This document shows, in pieces, positions 17,870 to 25,682 of a DNA stretch of 64,000 nucleotides. This DNA comes from Rhodospirillaceae bacterium MC! (GTDB lineage Bacteria > Pseudomonadota > Alphaproteobacteria > MC1): NCBI GenBank assembly GCA_002632265.1, contig NQOV01000011.1:102566-166565 (forward strand), in the 5' to 3' direction. Numbering within the stretch: position 1 is the first letter of the stretch; each line of letters opens with the position of its first letter. A program made the position numbers and the translations under genes. The notes below the pieces were generated by a model. It did not search any database. It was not told the DNA's origin and worked only from the letters and a program-made list of their open reading frames with translations.

Positions 17870-18907
17870 TTATTTCTTTCTTGCTTCTTTGACAGAAGTT
17901 GGGATGTGAATTTTACCTGCTATGATTTTTTTGGTAGCTAGGGCTACTTGGTTTTGGACAGCTTTAGGAACAATTTTACTAAAAGAATGATAAGGAGCTA
18001 AGCCTACACCTTTATCTTTTAAGCCAACGTTTAGAGATTTAGGTAATGCTTTACCTTTGTATGAAATGGCGATTGCTTGATATACTGATGTGGTAATGTT
18101 TTTCATAGCAGATGTTAGAATAGTATTAGGAGCGACTGCGTTTTGATCTTGATCTACGCCGATGGCTAAAATATGATGTTGTTTAGCACTACTAATAGCT
18201 CCTAAGCCAGCACTTCCTGCCAGTGGGAATACAATATCAGTTCCTTTGCTGATTAAAGCGTCGGTTGCGGCTTTACCTTTTGACGGATCGCTAAAGCTAC
18301 CGATAGTTGTGGTTAAAACCTTAATTTTAGGATCTACAGAGTGAACCCCAGCAATAAAGCCTGCCACGTAGGTTTCCACTGGTGGGATATCCATTCCTAG
18401 AACAGCTCCAACAACTTTTTTTCTATTAAGTTTTTTAGATTTGCTACTATATTTATAGGTCATATTACCCGCAACTATACCAGCTAAATAGCCCACTTCT
18501 TCGGTTCTGTAAGTGATACCTGAAAGATTTTTTAGTTTTGTGCTTGATGTATCGCTATCCACAATCACAAATTGACTTTTAGGATAGTTTGCGGCTACTT
18601 CTTGGATAGCGTCGCCCATTAGGTATCCTACACCTAGAATGAAGTTGTTACCGTCATCGGCTGCACCGCTTAGATTGGTAACGAAATCGCTTTGTGCTTT
18701 TGATTGTGTTACATTAATTGTTACACCTAATTTAGAATGAGCCATTTTTAAGCCTGCGTAAGCACCATCATTAAAAGATTTATCGCCTATTCCGCCTGTA
18801 TCAGTAACCATTACCGATGTAAATTTTTTAGCATAAGTATTGCTTGCAAGTAATCCACTAGATATCATAGTAGCCGAGATCAAAGAGTTTAATAATATTT
18901 TCTTCAT
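17870..18907 (-). CDS. BMP/PnrA-type nucleoside-binding protein of an ABC importer
   Basis: This 345-residue periplasmic protein belongs to the basic membrane protein family (Med/PnrA/TmpC type), which binds purine nucleosides for ABC import. A Sec signal peptide ends at TYA near residue 26; there is no lipobox cysteine. Family features are VTDTGGIGDKSFNDGAYAGL at the mature start, ITYRTEEVGYLAGIVAGN around residue 134, VGAVLGMDIPPVETYVAGF, and the binding-site aspartate in IGVDQDQNA. It is about two-thirds identical by eye to the next gene upstream, so the two are tandem paralogues. No permease or ATPase gene is adjacent. Each copy has its own terminator and a long 5' intergenic region. Confidence 0.87.
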   Translation of the reverse strand: MKKILLNSLISATMISSGLLASNTYAKKFTSVMVTDTGGIGDKSFNDGAYAGLKMAHSKLGVTINVTQSKAQSDFVTNLSGAADDGNNFILGVGYLMGDAIQEVAANYPKSQFVIVDSDTSSTKLKNLSGITYRTEEVGYLAGIVAGNMTYKYSSKSKKLNRKKVVGAVLGMDIPPVETYVAGFIAGVHSVDPKIKVLTTTIGSFSDPSKGKAATDALISKGTDIVFPLAGSAGLGAISSAKQHHILAIGVDQDQNAVAPNTILTSAMKNITTSVYQAIAISYKGKALPKSLNVGLKDKGVGLAPYHSFSKIVPKAVQNQVALATKKIIAGKIHIPTSVKEARKK

Positions 18908-19247
18908 TGTAGTAAGACCTTAAATTATATTTATTCCATAAAAAAACCTGATATTGAGAATTGTAACCATTTCTTGAAAAAGATAGTTTAAAGACTAAAA
19001 TTACAAGATAAACCATTAAAATTTAAGTATTTATATTTTAATTGTTAAGAATTCGTTAATATCATCCTAGAGACTACTATATTTTGCATTAAGAATCAAG
19101 AAAATTACTTAGTATACGAAAAATATAAGAAAAAAATATGCTTTAACTCTAAGGTTAAAGCATATTTTTTTCTTGTATCATATATACTTGCTAGCTTACA
19201 TTGATAGGGTAAATTTTAATAAAGTTAACTTTATTTTTAAAAATTAT
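18908..19247. other. Intergenic region between the two BMP genes
   Basis: AT-rich DNA without a supported ORF. It contains the terminator of the upstream copy (19131-19170) and must hold the promoter of the downstream copy, read leftward, but no -35/-10 pair stands out. Confidence 0.6.
19131..19170. terminator. Bidirectional terminator after the second BMP gene
   Basis: AAAAAATATGCTTTAAC and GTTAAAGCATATTTTTT form a 17-base stem with a 6-base loop; A and T tracts on both sides allow termination in either direction. Confidence 0.85.
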
Positions 19248-20303
19248 CTATTTAGGTATTGTAGTAGGTATTTTGATTTTGTGATGAATAATATCGGCAG
19301 TGGCTTTTTTTACTTGATTGTTAACATCAGCAGGAATAATCTTGCTTAGTTTGTGGAATCCTGAAATTTTCACGCCCTTATTAGCCAAGCTAAATTCTAG
19401 ATTATGCGGTAATTTCTTGCCAGCATAAGACATTTGGATAGTTTGGAATACCGAGCTTGAGATGTCTTTTTCTGCCGAGAATAAAATTGTATTCGGAGCA
19501 ATATGAGCTTGATCCACATCAACGCCAATCGCTAAAACTCCATGTTGTTTAGCACTATTGATCGCACCAAGACCCGCTTTTCCTGCCACTTGGAAGATAA
19601 TATCAGCTCCCTTGCTGATCAAAGCGTCGGTTGCGGCTTTACCTTTGGATTGATCGGTAAATGAATCAAGATTAGTAGTTAAAACCTTAATGGTAGGATC
19701 TACAGAATGAGCTCCAGCAATGTAGCCAGCTACGTAAGTTTCCACAGGCGGGATCTTCATTCCCAAGACCGCACCAATTACCTTTTTAGCATTAAGCTTT
19801 TTAGATTTATTATGATATTTATATGTCATATTCGCCGCAACTATACCCGCTAAATATCCAGCCTCTTCGGTTTTATAAGTGATACCTGTTAAGTTCTTTA
19901 ATTTAGATTTAGACATGTCGAAATCAACAATGGCGAATTGGGTTTTAGGATAGTTTGCTGCAACTTCTTTAATGGCGTCCGCCATAAGGAAACCTACGCC
20001 CAAAACAAAGTTGGCGTTATTATCGTTTACCGCACCTTCCAAGTTCGGCACATAATCATTTTGCTTTTTAGAAGGAGTAGCATGGACAGTAATACCCATT
20101 TTAGATTTTGCCAACAACATCCCCGCATATGCACCATCATTAAAAGATCCGTCTCCCAAACCGCCAGTATCAACCACCGTTACCGCAGTATATTTTTTAG
20201 CCTGTGCTTCCGAGTTCATAGCGAAAATGAGTGATAATAAAAACGAAGTTCCCACAAGTGTGCTTAAAGTTTTTAATGTGGTTAAAATTTTGTTCATAGT
20301 CAT
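19248..20303 (-). CDS. BMP/PnrA-type nucleoside-binding protein, tandem paralogue
   Basis: This 351-residue second copy of the BMP family receptor has a Sec signal (cleavage near AQA, residue 35) and the family blocks VVDTGGLGDGSFNDGAYAGM, ITYKTEEAGYLAGIVAAN, VLGMKIPPVETYVAGYIAG and LAIGVDVDQAH. It differs from its neighbour mainly in the C-terminal third (KGVKISGFHKLSKI), as expected if ligand preference has diverged. Purine nucleosides are the usual ligands of the family; the ligand of this copy is not known. The upstream region contains a perfect 10-base palindrome ATGTTAACAT at 20422-20431, a possible operator. Confidence 0.87.
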   Translation of the reverse strand: MTMNKILTTLKTLSTLVGTSFLLSLIFAMNSEAQAKKYTAVTVVDTGGLGDGSFNDGAYAGMLLAKSKMGITVHATPSKKQNDYVPNLEGAVNDNNANFVLGVGFLMADAIKEVAANYPKTQFAIVDFDMSKSKLKNLTGITYKTEEAGYLAGIVAANMTYKYHNKSKKLNAKKVIGAVLGMKIPPVETYVAGYIAGAHSVDPTIKVLTTNLDSFTDQSKGKAATDALISKGADIIFQVAGKAGLGAINSAKQHGVLAIGVDVDQAHIAPNTILFSAEKDISSSVFQTIQMSYAGKKLPHNLEFSLANKGVKISGFHKLSKIIPADVNNQVKKATADIIHHKIKIPTTIPK

Positions 20304-20460
20304 AATTCCATAGTTCCTTAAATGTTATGTAATGATTATATACTAAAGATTCTTATTTATGATTAATGTGATAAAAATAATATATTAACTATTTTATAAA
20401 ATAAGATTTCATATGTTGACCATGTTAACATAAATTTAACTAATAAGCAAATAAAAAAAT

Positions 20461-20510
20461 AGGGGCGTGGGGTGGGGTGTGAAAAAGCACGCATTGTCGC
20501 AGTTTTTAGG
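20461..20510 (-). repeat. Decayed half of the hairpin element
   Basis: Read on the minus strand, downstream of the Sel1 gene, GCGACAATGCGTGCTTTTTCACACCC resembles in order the right arm of the hairpin at 56588-56698. No pairing partner is preserved. Confidence 0.4.
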
Positions 20511-20562
20511 TGATATTTATAAGTGATTTTTATAAATGATTTTTATGAATGATTTTTATAAG
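20511..20562. repeat. 13-bp tandem repeat, four units
   Basis: Four consecutive 13-base units related to TGATTTTTATAAG lie just beyond the stop of the Sel1-repeat gene. Confidence 0.9.
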
Positions 20563-20582
20563 CGGTCTTTATGTAAGGGGGG

Positions 20583-21419
20583 TTATAATATATTTAGCCA
20601 TTTGTTTTTGTTTCTTTCTTCTTTGATTTGTTCTTCGATGGCTTGGATTATGGGTGGGACTTCGGCAAGATCTTTTTCTTGGAGGAAGTTTTTTAGGGTT
20701 GTTACTGCTTGGAGATTATTTTCAAGTTGGAGTTTGTCTTGTTCTTCTTTTTCTTGGGAGTTGGCGTCTTTTAGGGCGATAGTTAGCCAGACAAAGGCTT
20801 GTACTACGTCTTGTTTTACCTCTGCTAAGCCGTTTAGGTAAAATTGAGATCGGCGATAATATGCAGAAACGATTCCCAATTGTGAGGCTCTTTTTATTAG
20901 ATTATAAGAAGTTTTTAGATCTTGTAGATTGTCGTCAGTGAAGTAGAATTCCCCTAGATCGTTATAAGCGTGAGGATAGTCGAGATCTTGGGCTATGCTC
21001 ATATTTTTTAGATATTCCGCTTGATTTTGTTTTGTTCCCACTCCTGTTTTATAGCATAAGGCCAGTTGATAAAAGCTCGGAGCATGACCTTTTATGGCAC
21101 TGTCCTTTATGAGAGAAAAGCCTTTTTTAAGATTCTGTTGCAAGTCTTTACCTGCAATATATAACAAACCTAAGCTCAATTGAGCAGGAGCGTATTCGTG
21201 ATCTGCGAGAATCTGCAACATTTCAAGAGAGCTTTCTTTGTGATTCGCATAGTTTAGTTCAGCGACAATATTAATAGCAACTTGATTGCCTTTCTTAGCT
21301 TCTTCTTGCCATTTGCTGATATCTTCACCGCATAAGAATTTTAATTTAGTAAGATTTTGTTCTATTGTTTCCCAAGTTAGCCTTTTAATTATCATTCTAC
21401 GGAAAAATTTCTTTATCAT
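20583..21419 (-). CDS. Sel1-repeat protein
   Basis: The 278-residue protein is an array of about five Sel1-like (TPR-related) helical repeats, seen as recurring A-x-x-x-L-G-x-x-Y-x-x-G units: APAQLSLGLLYIAGKDL, APSFYQLALCYKTGVGT, PHAYNDLGEFYFTDD, VSAYYRRSQFYLNGLAE. Such proteins act as scaffolds for protein-protein contacts, often in signalling or envelope complexes. There is no signal peptide, but the first 12 residues are strongly basic. No partner can be inferred from the neighbourhood. A strong divergent intergenic region separates it from the next plus-strand gene. Confidence 0.82.
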   Translation of the reverse strand: MIKKFFRRMIIKRLTWETIEQNLTKLKFLCGEDISKWQEEAKKGNQVAINIVAELNYANHKESSLEMLQILADHEYAPAQLSLGLLYIAGKDLQQNLKKGFSLIKDSAIKGHAPSFYQLALCYKTGVGTKQNQAEYLKNMSIAQDLDYPHAYNDLGEFYFTDDNLQDLKTSYNLIKRASQLGIVSAYYRRSQFYLNGLAEVKQDVVQAFVWLTIALKDANSQEKEEQDKLQLENNLQAVTTLKNFLQEKDLAEVPPIIQAIEEQIKEERNKNKWLNIL

Positions 21420-21634
21420 AATGGGTTAGTACCTATCTTTTTATTTGTGTTGACATTCTAATATAAATGCAATATTCTTATATTGTTCTTGTTGTGTTCT
21501 ATTGCTGGAACTTAAAAGGAACATTGTAAAATTACTTTAATTCATTGGAAATAAGATTGCTTGCATAGATTCTAGTTTTTTTATTTCGTAATTATTGTAT
21601 CATTTTTTTATAAAAAAAGAAAGGACGTATTTTT

Positions 21635-21988
21635 ATGACATTATTTCAATATAAAAACGAAGAACAACCCTTTGAAAATGCTAGTGAGGCTTGGTTCTGG
21701 TATTGTAATTCTCAAAATGCTCGTTACAATTGTAGTAATCTAGCCAATGATCATTATACTACCATTGTTCGCCCTTGCGATCCCGATGATATTTATTTAT
21801 GTGTGGCCCGTCTGATTGCCGAAGGTGAGATCTCGCAAGATCAAGTAATGGTTCTTGTGAAATATGGCGAATATCAATTCTCGCCACCTGCCAACGATAA
21901 CGGAGATCTAACAAGCGAATCTAAATTGTGGGATTCGGCGATGAAAACCATTGAGAAGACTCTAAGAGCAAAAAAAATTATATTGTAA
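21635..21988 (+). CDS. Conserved hypothetical protein, 117 residues
   Basis: This small soluble protein has a tryptophan- and aromatic-rich N-terminal block (EAWFWYCNSQNARYN), a central RPCDPDDIYLCVARLI segment and the basic end IEKTLRAKKIIL. The layout reminds me of a small conserved alphaproteobacterial family of unknown function, but I cannot name it. It has a clear ribosome site (GAAAGGA) and lies just upstream of the promoter of the virion module. It could be an ordinary chromosomal gene marking the left edge of that module or, less likely, a small packaging protein; nothing in the sequence resembles the helix-turn-helix of a small terminase. Confidence 0.6.
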   Translation: MTLFQYKNEEQPFENASEAWFWYCNSQNARYNCSNLANDHYTTIVRPCDPDDIYLCVARLIAEGEISQDQVMVLVKYGEYQFSPPANDNGDLTSESKLWDSAMKTIEKTLRAKKIIL

Positions 21989-22032
21989 ATCAAGAGCTAA
22001 CAACAAAAAGAACAAATAGAGAATAAAAACTC

Positions 22033-22061
22033 TTGACTTTCTTGTTTTGTTCTTGTATGAT
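22033..22061 (+). promoter_or_regulatory. Near-consensus sigma-70 promoter upstream of the virion module
   Basis: TTGACT, a 17-base spacer and TATGAT form the best housekeeping-type promoter noticed in the window. Transcription would begin near 22068, about 440 bases before the portal start, giving a long leader or a separate small RNA. Confidence 0.65.
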
Positions 22062-22067
22062 ATAAGA

Positions 22068-22178
22068 GTGTTAGGGAAAGCTATAACTAAATATACTAAC
22101 GCAAAGTAAAAGACAAATCTAATCTATTTAAGATTCTTTATGGTTACTATGAGACCGTAAAAGGTAACAGTTTTTTAT
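22068..22178 (+). ncRNA. Candidate small RNA or structured leader before the portal gene
   Basis: The interval between the strong promoter and a terminator-like hairpin (GTTAC at 22143-22147 with GTAAC at 22164-22168, then six T) would give an RNA of about 110 bases. It has a GTTAG...CTAAC pairing enclosing the first 30 bases and the string ACGCAAAG, but no complete match to a riboswitch class that I know. The terminator stem is weak, so read-through into the portal gene is likely. Confidence 0.35.
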
Positions 22179-22370
22179 TTGTGTGTTAAGTATATAAGTT
22201 TATTTCTAATCTATTTCGAATCCTTTAAGAGCCTCCATTTAGTAATGATTCATTTGCAGAAGTATTTTAGGAAGACAAATCCTAACACAATAACATCCCA
22301 TAATGGTATCCCACGCCATGAAATAAGATCTTTAACTTTACAATTAGTTGAGGATCTTTTTTATTGTTTT

Positions 22371-22480
22371 GTGAAAATTAGCCAGTATGTATTTACATAG
22401 TGAAAAATATTCCACACTATACCACACTACATTTTATTTTATATTTAGCATTATGTAAATACATACTAGCTAATTTTCAC
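22371..22480. repeat. 29-bp inverted repeat with embedded palindromes upstream of portal
   Basis: Arms at 22371-22399 and 22452-22480 match at 28 of 29 positions. Each arm contains the palindrome TATGTA-TT/AA-TACATA, so the region also presents two operator-like dyads with centres 66 bases apart. It ends 28 bases before the portal start. No transposase is linked to it. A regulator binding site or an mRNA hairpin are both possible. Confidence 0.8.
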
Positions 22481-22508
22481 AATCTTTAAAAACACGAAAG
22501 GAAATAGC

Positions 22509-24164
22509 ATGAAACATGAGAAATCCTTGGAGTTTTATATTAAGAAATATACTATTGCCAATGATAATAAGCAGAAATGGAAAAGTTATTGGGAGGATTG
22601 TTATAAGTTCGCTTTGCCGAGTAAATCCGAATTAGCTTTTGAAAATAGTAGCCTGATTTATGACGCTACCGCATGCGATTGTAGTGAGAATCTTGCGTCT
22701 TCCTTAAGTTCGGCGTTAACGCCCACATGGGGACGGTGGTTTAGTGCTGATCTTTTGATTCCAGAAGATCAGCAAGATAAAGAAACTTTGAATAAACTAA
22801 ACAATGAAATAAGCAGTGAGAAGATAGAGAAGACTTTATCTTCTCATTTTTTATATTCTAATTTTAGCTTGGAGATTCATCAAGCTTATCTTGATTTAGT
22901 TGTGGCTGGTACTGCGGTTATGATGTTTGAAGAAAATGATCCTGGAGAATCTTCAGCTTTTAGTTTTCGCACTCTGCCCTTAAAGGATGTAGTTCTTGAA
23001 GAAAACTCTAAAGGCTTGATTAACAATTTATATTATGCCTGTGAGTTTTCCTATGATCAACTAAGAGAGCAATGGCGAGATTATGTGATTGATGATGATC
23101 TTAAGGAAAAATGTTTGCAAGATCCGAGCTTAAGATTTTCCCTATTACAGGCCATAGGCGAGTTGGAAAATGGAGCTTATGAAGTTCTTACCATTTTAAG
23201 ATCTGATCCGTGTGGCGATCTTGATGAGCCGTATTTATTAAGTAGAAAGGTTTTAAATAGTTGTCCATTTATTGCCTTTCGTTGGTTGAAAGCGTCAGGC
23301 GAAGTTTATGGACGCTCGCCGATTATGAAAGTCTTACCTGATATCAAGACATTAAATAAGGCCGTAGAACTTACCTTAAAAAATGCTTCCCTTGCGGTAA
23401 CAGGCATATGGTTGGCAGATGATGACGGAGTTTTAAACCCGTCGACAGTACGGCTAGTCCCTGGGGCTATCATTCCAAAAGCCATAGGATCTTCGGGCTT
23501 AACGCCTTTGAAGTCGGCGGGTAATTTTGATGTATCGCAATTGATCATTTCCGATCTGCGAACACGCATAAAGGAAGCTTTATTGGTTAATTATTTTAGT
23601 AGTAACACAGTGGCTCAAACAGCCACCGAAGTTTTACAAAAATCAAGCGATATCTCAAGAATCTTAGGAGCTACCTTTGCTCGTTTACAAACCGAGTTAC
23701 TCATGCCCTTGTTAAAGCGTGCATGGGATATTCTCGAAAAACGTGGCGAAGTGCCAACCTTAAGTTATGGACATCACGATCTCGAAAGAGTATCCATTAG
23801 CTTAAGTCCCGTAACTGTAGGATCACAAGAATGGAAGAAAAATAAAGCACGTGATATTTTATTATGGCTTTCTTCTGTTTCCTCCCTAGGAGTTAAGATT
23901 CATGACGTGATGGATATTAACAAAATTGTTGATAATCTTGCCGAATCTTACGGCGTAGATAAACAATTCATCCTTGCAAACACTGATAGCGGTCAGACTG
24001 ATACTAATCCAAGTGATAATAATCCAAGTGATAATAATCAGGCTAATACAAATCAGCAAGATAACAATCCAAGCGATAGTAATGGTTTGCACAGGGTAGC
24101 CCAGAGTAGCGGATCACAAGGAACACCGCAAACAGTGGGGGCTTTTAATGGATCAAGAACATAA
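22509..24164 (+). CDS. Podovirus-type portal (head-tail connector) protein
   Basis: The 551-residue protein resembles the head-tail connector family of T7-like and BPP-1-like podoviruses: an N-terminal helical part ending WKSYWEDCYKFALPSKSE, the block CSENLASSLSSALTPTWGRWF near residue 60, YGRSPIMKVLPDIKTLNKAVELTLKNASLAV around residue 270, and LLMPLLKRAWDILEKRGEVP near residue 400. The portal forms the dodecameric ring at the capsid vertex and is the docking site of the packaging motor. The last 60 residues are a low-complexity tail of NNPSD and NNQ repeats. It overlaps the next gene by 17 bases. The reading frame is intact, with no sign of decay. Confidence 0.88.
   Translation: MKHEKSLEFYIKKYTIANDNKQKWKSYWEDCYKFALPSKSELAFENSSLIYDATACDCSENLASSLSSALTPTWGRWFSADLLIPEDQQDKETLNKLNNEISSEKIEKTLSSHFLYSNFSLEIHQAYLDLVVAGTAVMMFEENDPGESSAFSFRTLPLKDVVLEENSKGLINNLYYACEFSYDQLREQWRDYVIDDDLKEKCLQDPSLRFSLLQAIGELENGAYEVLTILRSDPCGDLDEPYLLSRKVLNSCPFIAFRWLKASGEVYGRSPIMKVLPDIKTLNKAVELTLKNASLAVTGIWLADDDGVLNPSTVRLVPGAIIPKAIGSSGLTPLKSAGNFDVSQLIISDLRTRIKEALLVNYFSSNTVAQTATEVLQKSSDISRILGATFARLQTELLMPLLKRAWDILEKRGEVPTLSYGHHDLERVSISLSPVTVGSQEWKKNKARDILLWLSSVSSLGVKIHDVMDINKIVDNLAESYGVDKQFILANTDSGQTDTNPSDNNPSDNNQANTNQQDNNPSDSNGLHRVAQSSGSQGTPQTVGAFNGSRT
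24003..24080. repeat. In-frame short repeats in the portal C-terminal tail
   Basis: Repeated CCAAGTGATAATAAT-like units encode NPSDNN motifs at the end of the portal protein. Confidence 0.75.
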
Positions 24165-24426
24165 CAAGGAGAATAAAAATGTTACCACTTCTAATAGTAC
24201 TACTATTAATGGCAATAACCGTCCTCTTCACAATTTAGATGAGATCCATAATTCTCTAGTGAGAATCTTTTCATCTCAAGACGGTAAAAAGATTCTAAAT
24301 TATTGGCAATCATCAATTCTAGAGCGTTCCCTAGGGAGTGATACAAATGTGAATCATATGTATTATCACGCAGGAGAACGCAACTTTATTTTAAAAATCA
24401 AAAGGATACTTAATAATGACAAATAA
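24148..24426 (+). CDS. Bbp19-like small phage protein
   Basis: The 92-residue protein has a polar N-terminus and a conserved core, LVRIFSSQDGKKILNYWQSS, followed by MYYHAGERNFILKIKRIL. This resembles the Bbp19 family found between portal and scaffold genes in podoviruses such as Bordetella phage BPP-1; its function in those phages is not established. It overlaps the portal gene at its start and the scaffold gene at its end (the scaffold ATG lies within its last codons), so the three are translationally coupled. The match is by motif order and gene position only. Confidence 0.65.
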   Translation: MDQEHNKENKNVTTSNSTTINGNNRPLHNLDEIHNSLVRIFSSQDGKKILNYWQSSILERSLGSDTNVNHMYYHAGERNFILKIKRILNNDK

Positions 24427-25045
24427 CGAAAACCCTATGGATAAAGGTAATAATCCCTCAAATGATCTTGATAACAATCAAGATCAAAACTCGCAAGTGG
24501 ATTCCAAAGCCGTAAACAATAGCGAATCACCAAGCGATCAACAAGATAATGCCATGGAAAGTGATAAAGAGAACAAAGCAACAGATTATGACACCAGTGA
24601 TCTAATCAAATATCTCGAAAGCAATGACTTCACCAAAGCACAACAAGAAATTGTTATAACCATCATAAATCAACTAGTGCCACATTTAGCCAGTGAAATG
24701 GTCGATCATTTCAAGCAAGATAATCATCTAAAACGCTTAGAACAACATTTCGGCGATCCCAAACGTTGGCAAGTGATTCGCTCCCAGCTAAAAAAGTGGG
24801 GTAAAGCCAATCTAGATCCAAAAACCTACAACGCCCTAGCCTCATCATTTGACGGCATACTTTCCATGCACAAGCTAATGACAGGGGAATCCGAAAACAA
24901 CACCATAAAAACAGGTAACAGCGAAGACTCAATCCTAAGCGAAGACCAGCTACTACAAATGATGAAAGACCCCAAATACTGGAAGACCAAAGATCCCCAA
25001 TTTATAGCAAAGGTAAAGGCAGGTTTCCAAAAAATCTACGACTAG
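24416..25045 (+). CDS. Capsid scaffolding protein
   Basis: This 209-residue acidic protein is rich in Asn, Asp, Gln and Ser in its first 65 residues, then mostly helical, and ends DPKYWKTKDPQFIAKVKAGFQKIYD in the style of podovirus scaffold proteins (a D-P-x-Y-W...D-P-x-F motif with a basic C-terminal hook that binds coat protein). Scaffold directs assembly of the procapsid and then leaves. It sits between the Bbp19-like gene and the capsid gene, as expected. Its stop codon TAG is part of the first hairpin element of the following array, separating it from the capsid gene by 637 bases, which is unusual for a phage operon. Confidence 0.75.
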   Translation: MTNNENPMDKGNNPSNDLDNNQDQNSQVDSKAVNNSESPSDQQDNAMESDKENKATDYDTSDLIKYLESNDFTKAQQEIVITIINQLVPHLASEMVDHFKQDNHLKRLEQHFGDPKRWQVIRSQLKKWGKANLDPKTYNALASSFDGILSMHKLMTGESENNTIKTGNSEDSILSEDQLLQMMKDPKYWKTKDPQFIAKVKAGFQKIYD

Positions 25046-25151
25046 GATTGGGGTAAATGGGCTAATCTGCACTTGGAAGCGGTACTAGTGTAAGCATTAA
25101 GTACACGTCGCCCTAAGGTAAGGCACACCTTATCCCATTTCTCCCAATCCT
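25044..25151 (+). repeat. Hairpin element, chimeric core (array A, unit 1)
   Basis: The outer arms pair (AGGATTGGGGTAAATGGGC with GCCCATTTCTCCCAATCCT-type sequence, here TATCCCATTTCTCCCAATCC). The left inner arm AGCGGTAC and the GTGTAAGC core belong to core type II, whereas the right inner arm GCCCTAAGGTAAGG belongs to type I, so this unit is a hybrid. It begins within the scaffold stop codon. Confidence 0.85.
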
Positions 25152-25159
25152 GCGGATTT

Positions 25160-25266
25160 GGGATCGTGATAAATGGGCTAATCTGCACCTTACTTTAGGG
25201 CTTATGTAGACGTGAATACACGTCGCCCTAAGGTAAGGCACATCGCACGACCTTTCTCCCAATCCT
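25160..25266 (+). repeat. Hairpin element, type I core (array A, unit 2)
   Basis: The inner arms ACCTTACTTTAGGGC and GCCCTAAGGTAAGG pair with one mismatch around the TTATGTA bulge and the GACGTG-AATA-CACGTC tip; the outer arms pair with several mismatches near the right end. Confidence 0.88.
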
Positions 25267-25269
25267 GCG

Positions 25270-25448
25270 GATCGGAGTAAGTGGGGTAATCTGTATTTGG
25301 GAGTGGTACTAGTGTAGGCATTTAGTACACGGCGTACCGCTTACAAGTATGTTTTAGTTAGTTTTTCTTGATTTTATGGATTTGAGTGGGGTAAAGTGGG
25401 CTAGTTTGTGCCTGATTAGGTATATTTTGGCTTATTTTCCCACTTTTG
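25270..25448 (+). repeat. Hairpin elements, type II core and a short coreless copy (array A, units 3-4)
   Basis: Unit 3 has inner arms GTGGTAC and GTACCGC around GTGTAGGCATTTAGTACAC and a decayed right outer arm. Unit 4 (25384-25448) keeps only outer-arm-like sequence (GTGGGGTAAAGTGGGCTA with TGGCTTATTTTCCCACTT). Confidence 0.7.
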
Positions 25449-25471
25449 ATTATTTGAAAGGTAATTAATTT

Positions 25472-25582
25472 ATGGATAATCTTTTATTAATAGTCTCGCA
25501 TTGTGTGAGTCTTATTTTTTATAGCCATGTTAGCCATGGTATCGAGCATATACTTAATAAAGTATGGTGCTATTTTTTTTAA
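25472..25582 (+). CDS. Small ORF of 36 codons before the capsid gene
   Basis: The ORF has a GAAAGG ribosome site about 10 bases upstream. Its product is hydrophobic at the start (LLLIVSHCVSLIF) and could be a one-helix membrane peptide. A holin-like or leader role is conceivable, but the length is below what can be judged. From here to 25682 only a short hairpin (AAAGGGTC...GATCCTTT) is visible. Confidence 0.25.
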   Translation: MDNLLLIVSHCVSLIFYSHVSHGIEHILNKVWCYFF

Positions 25583-25682
25583 TCTTAAGGTTTGTAAAAG
25601 GGTCTGTAAAAGATCCTTTATATTTTAACTTTATTTTTTCACATTTCACATTTTACATTAACACACATAAGGATATAAACAT

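Noticed and set aside
21635-21988. Small terminase subunit
   Set aside because: Position upstream of portal is suggestive, but no helix-turn-helix or oligomerisation pattern is visible and a host family looks at least as likely.
22068-22178. c-di-GMP-I (GEMM) riboswitch
   Set aside because: Only ACGCAAAG matches; the paired GGCAAAC segment, receptor helix and 3' GGTTACC region are not found in the right order.
22200-22250. tRNA-like TTCGAATCC string
   Set aside because: No matching acceptor stem, D-arm or anticodon arm surrounds it.
22179-22400. 73-codon ORF in the leader before portal
   Set aside because: No ribosome site, no recognisable composition, and its end runs into the inverted repeat arm.
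22371-22480. Terminal inverted repeats of an insertion sequence
   Set aside because: The arms enclose only 52 bases, with no transposase and no target duplication visible.
25044-25448. CRISPR-like array of hairpins
   Set aside because: Units are adjacent, 105-110 bp long and palindromic, with no unique spacers of constant length and no cas genes.
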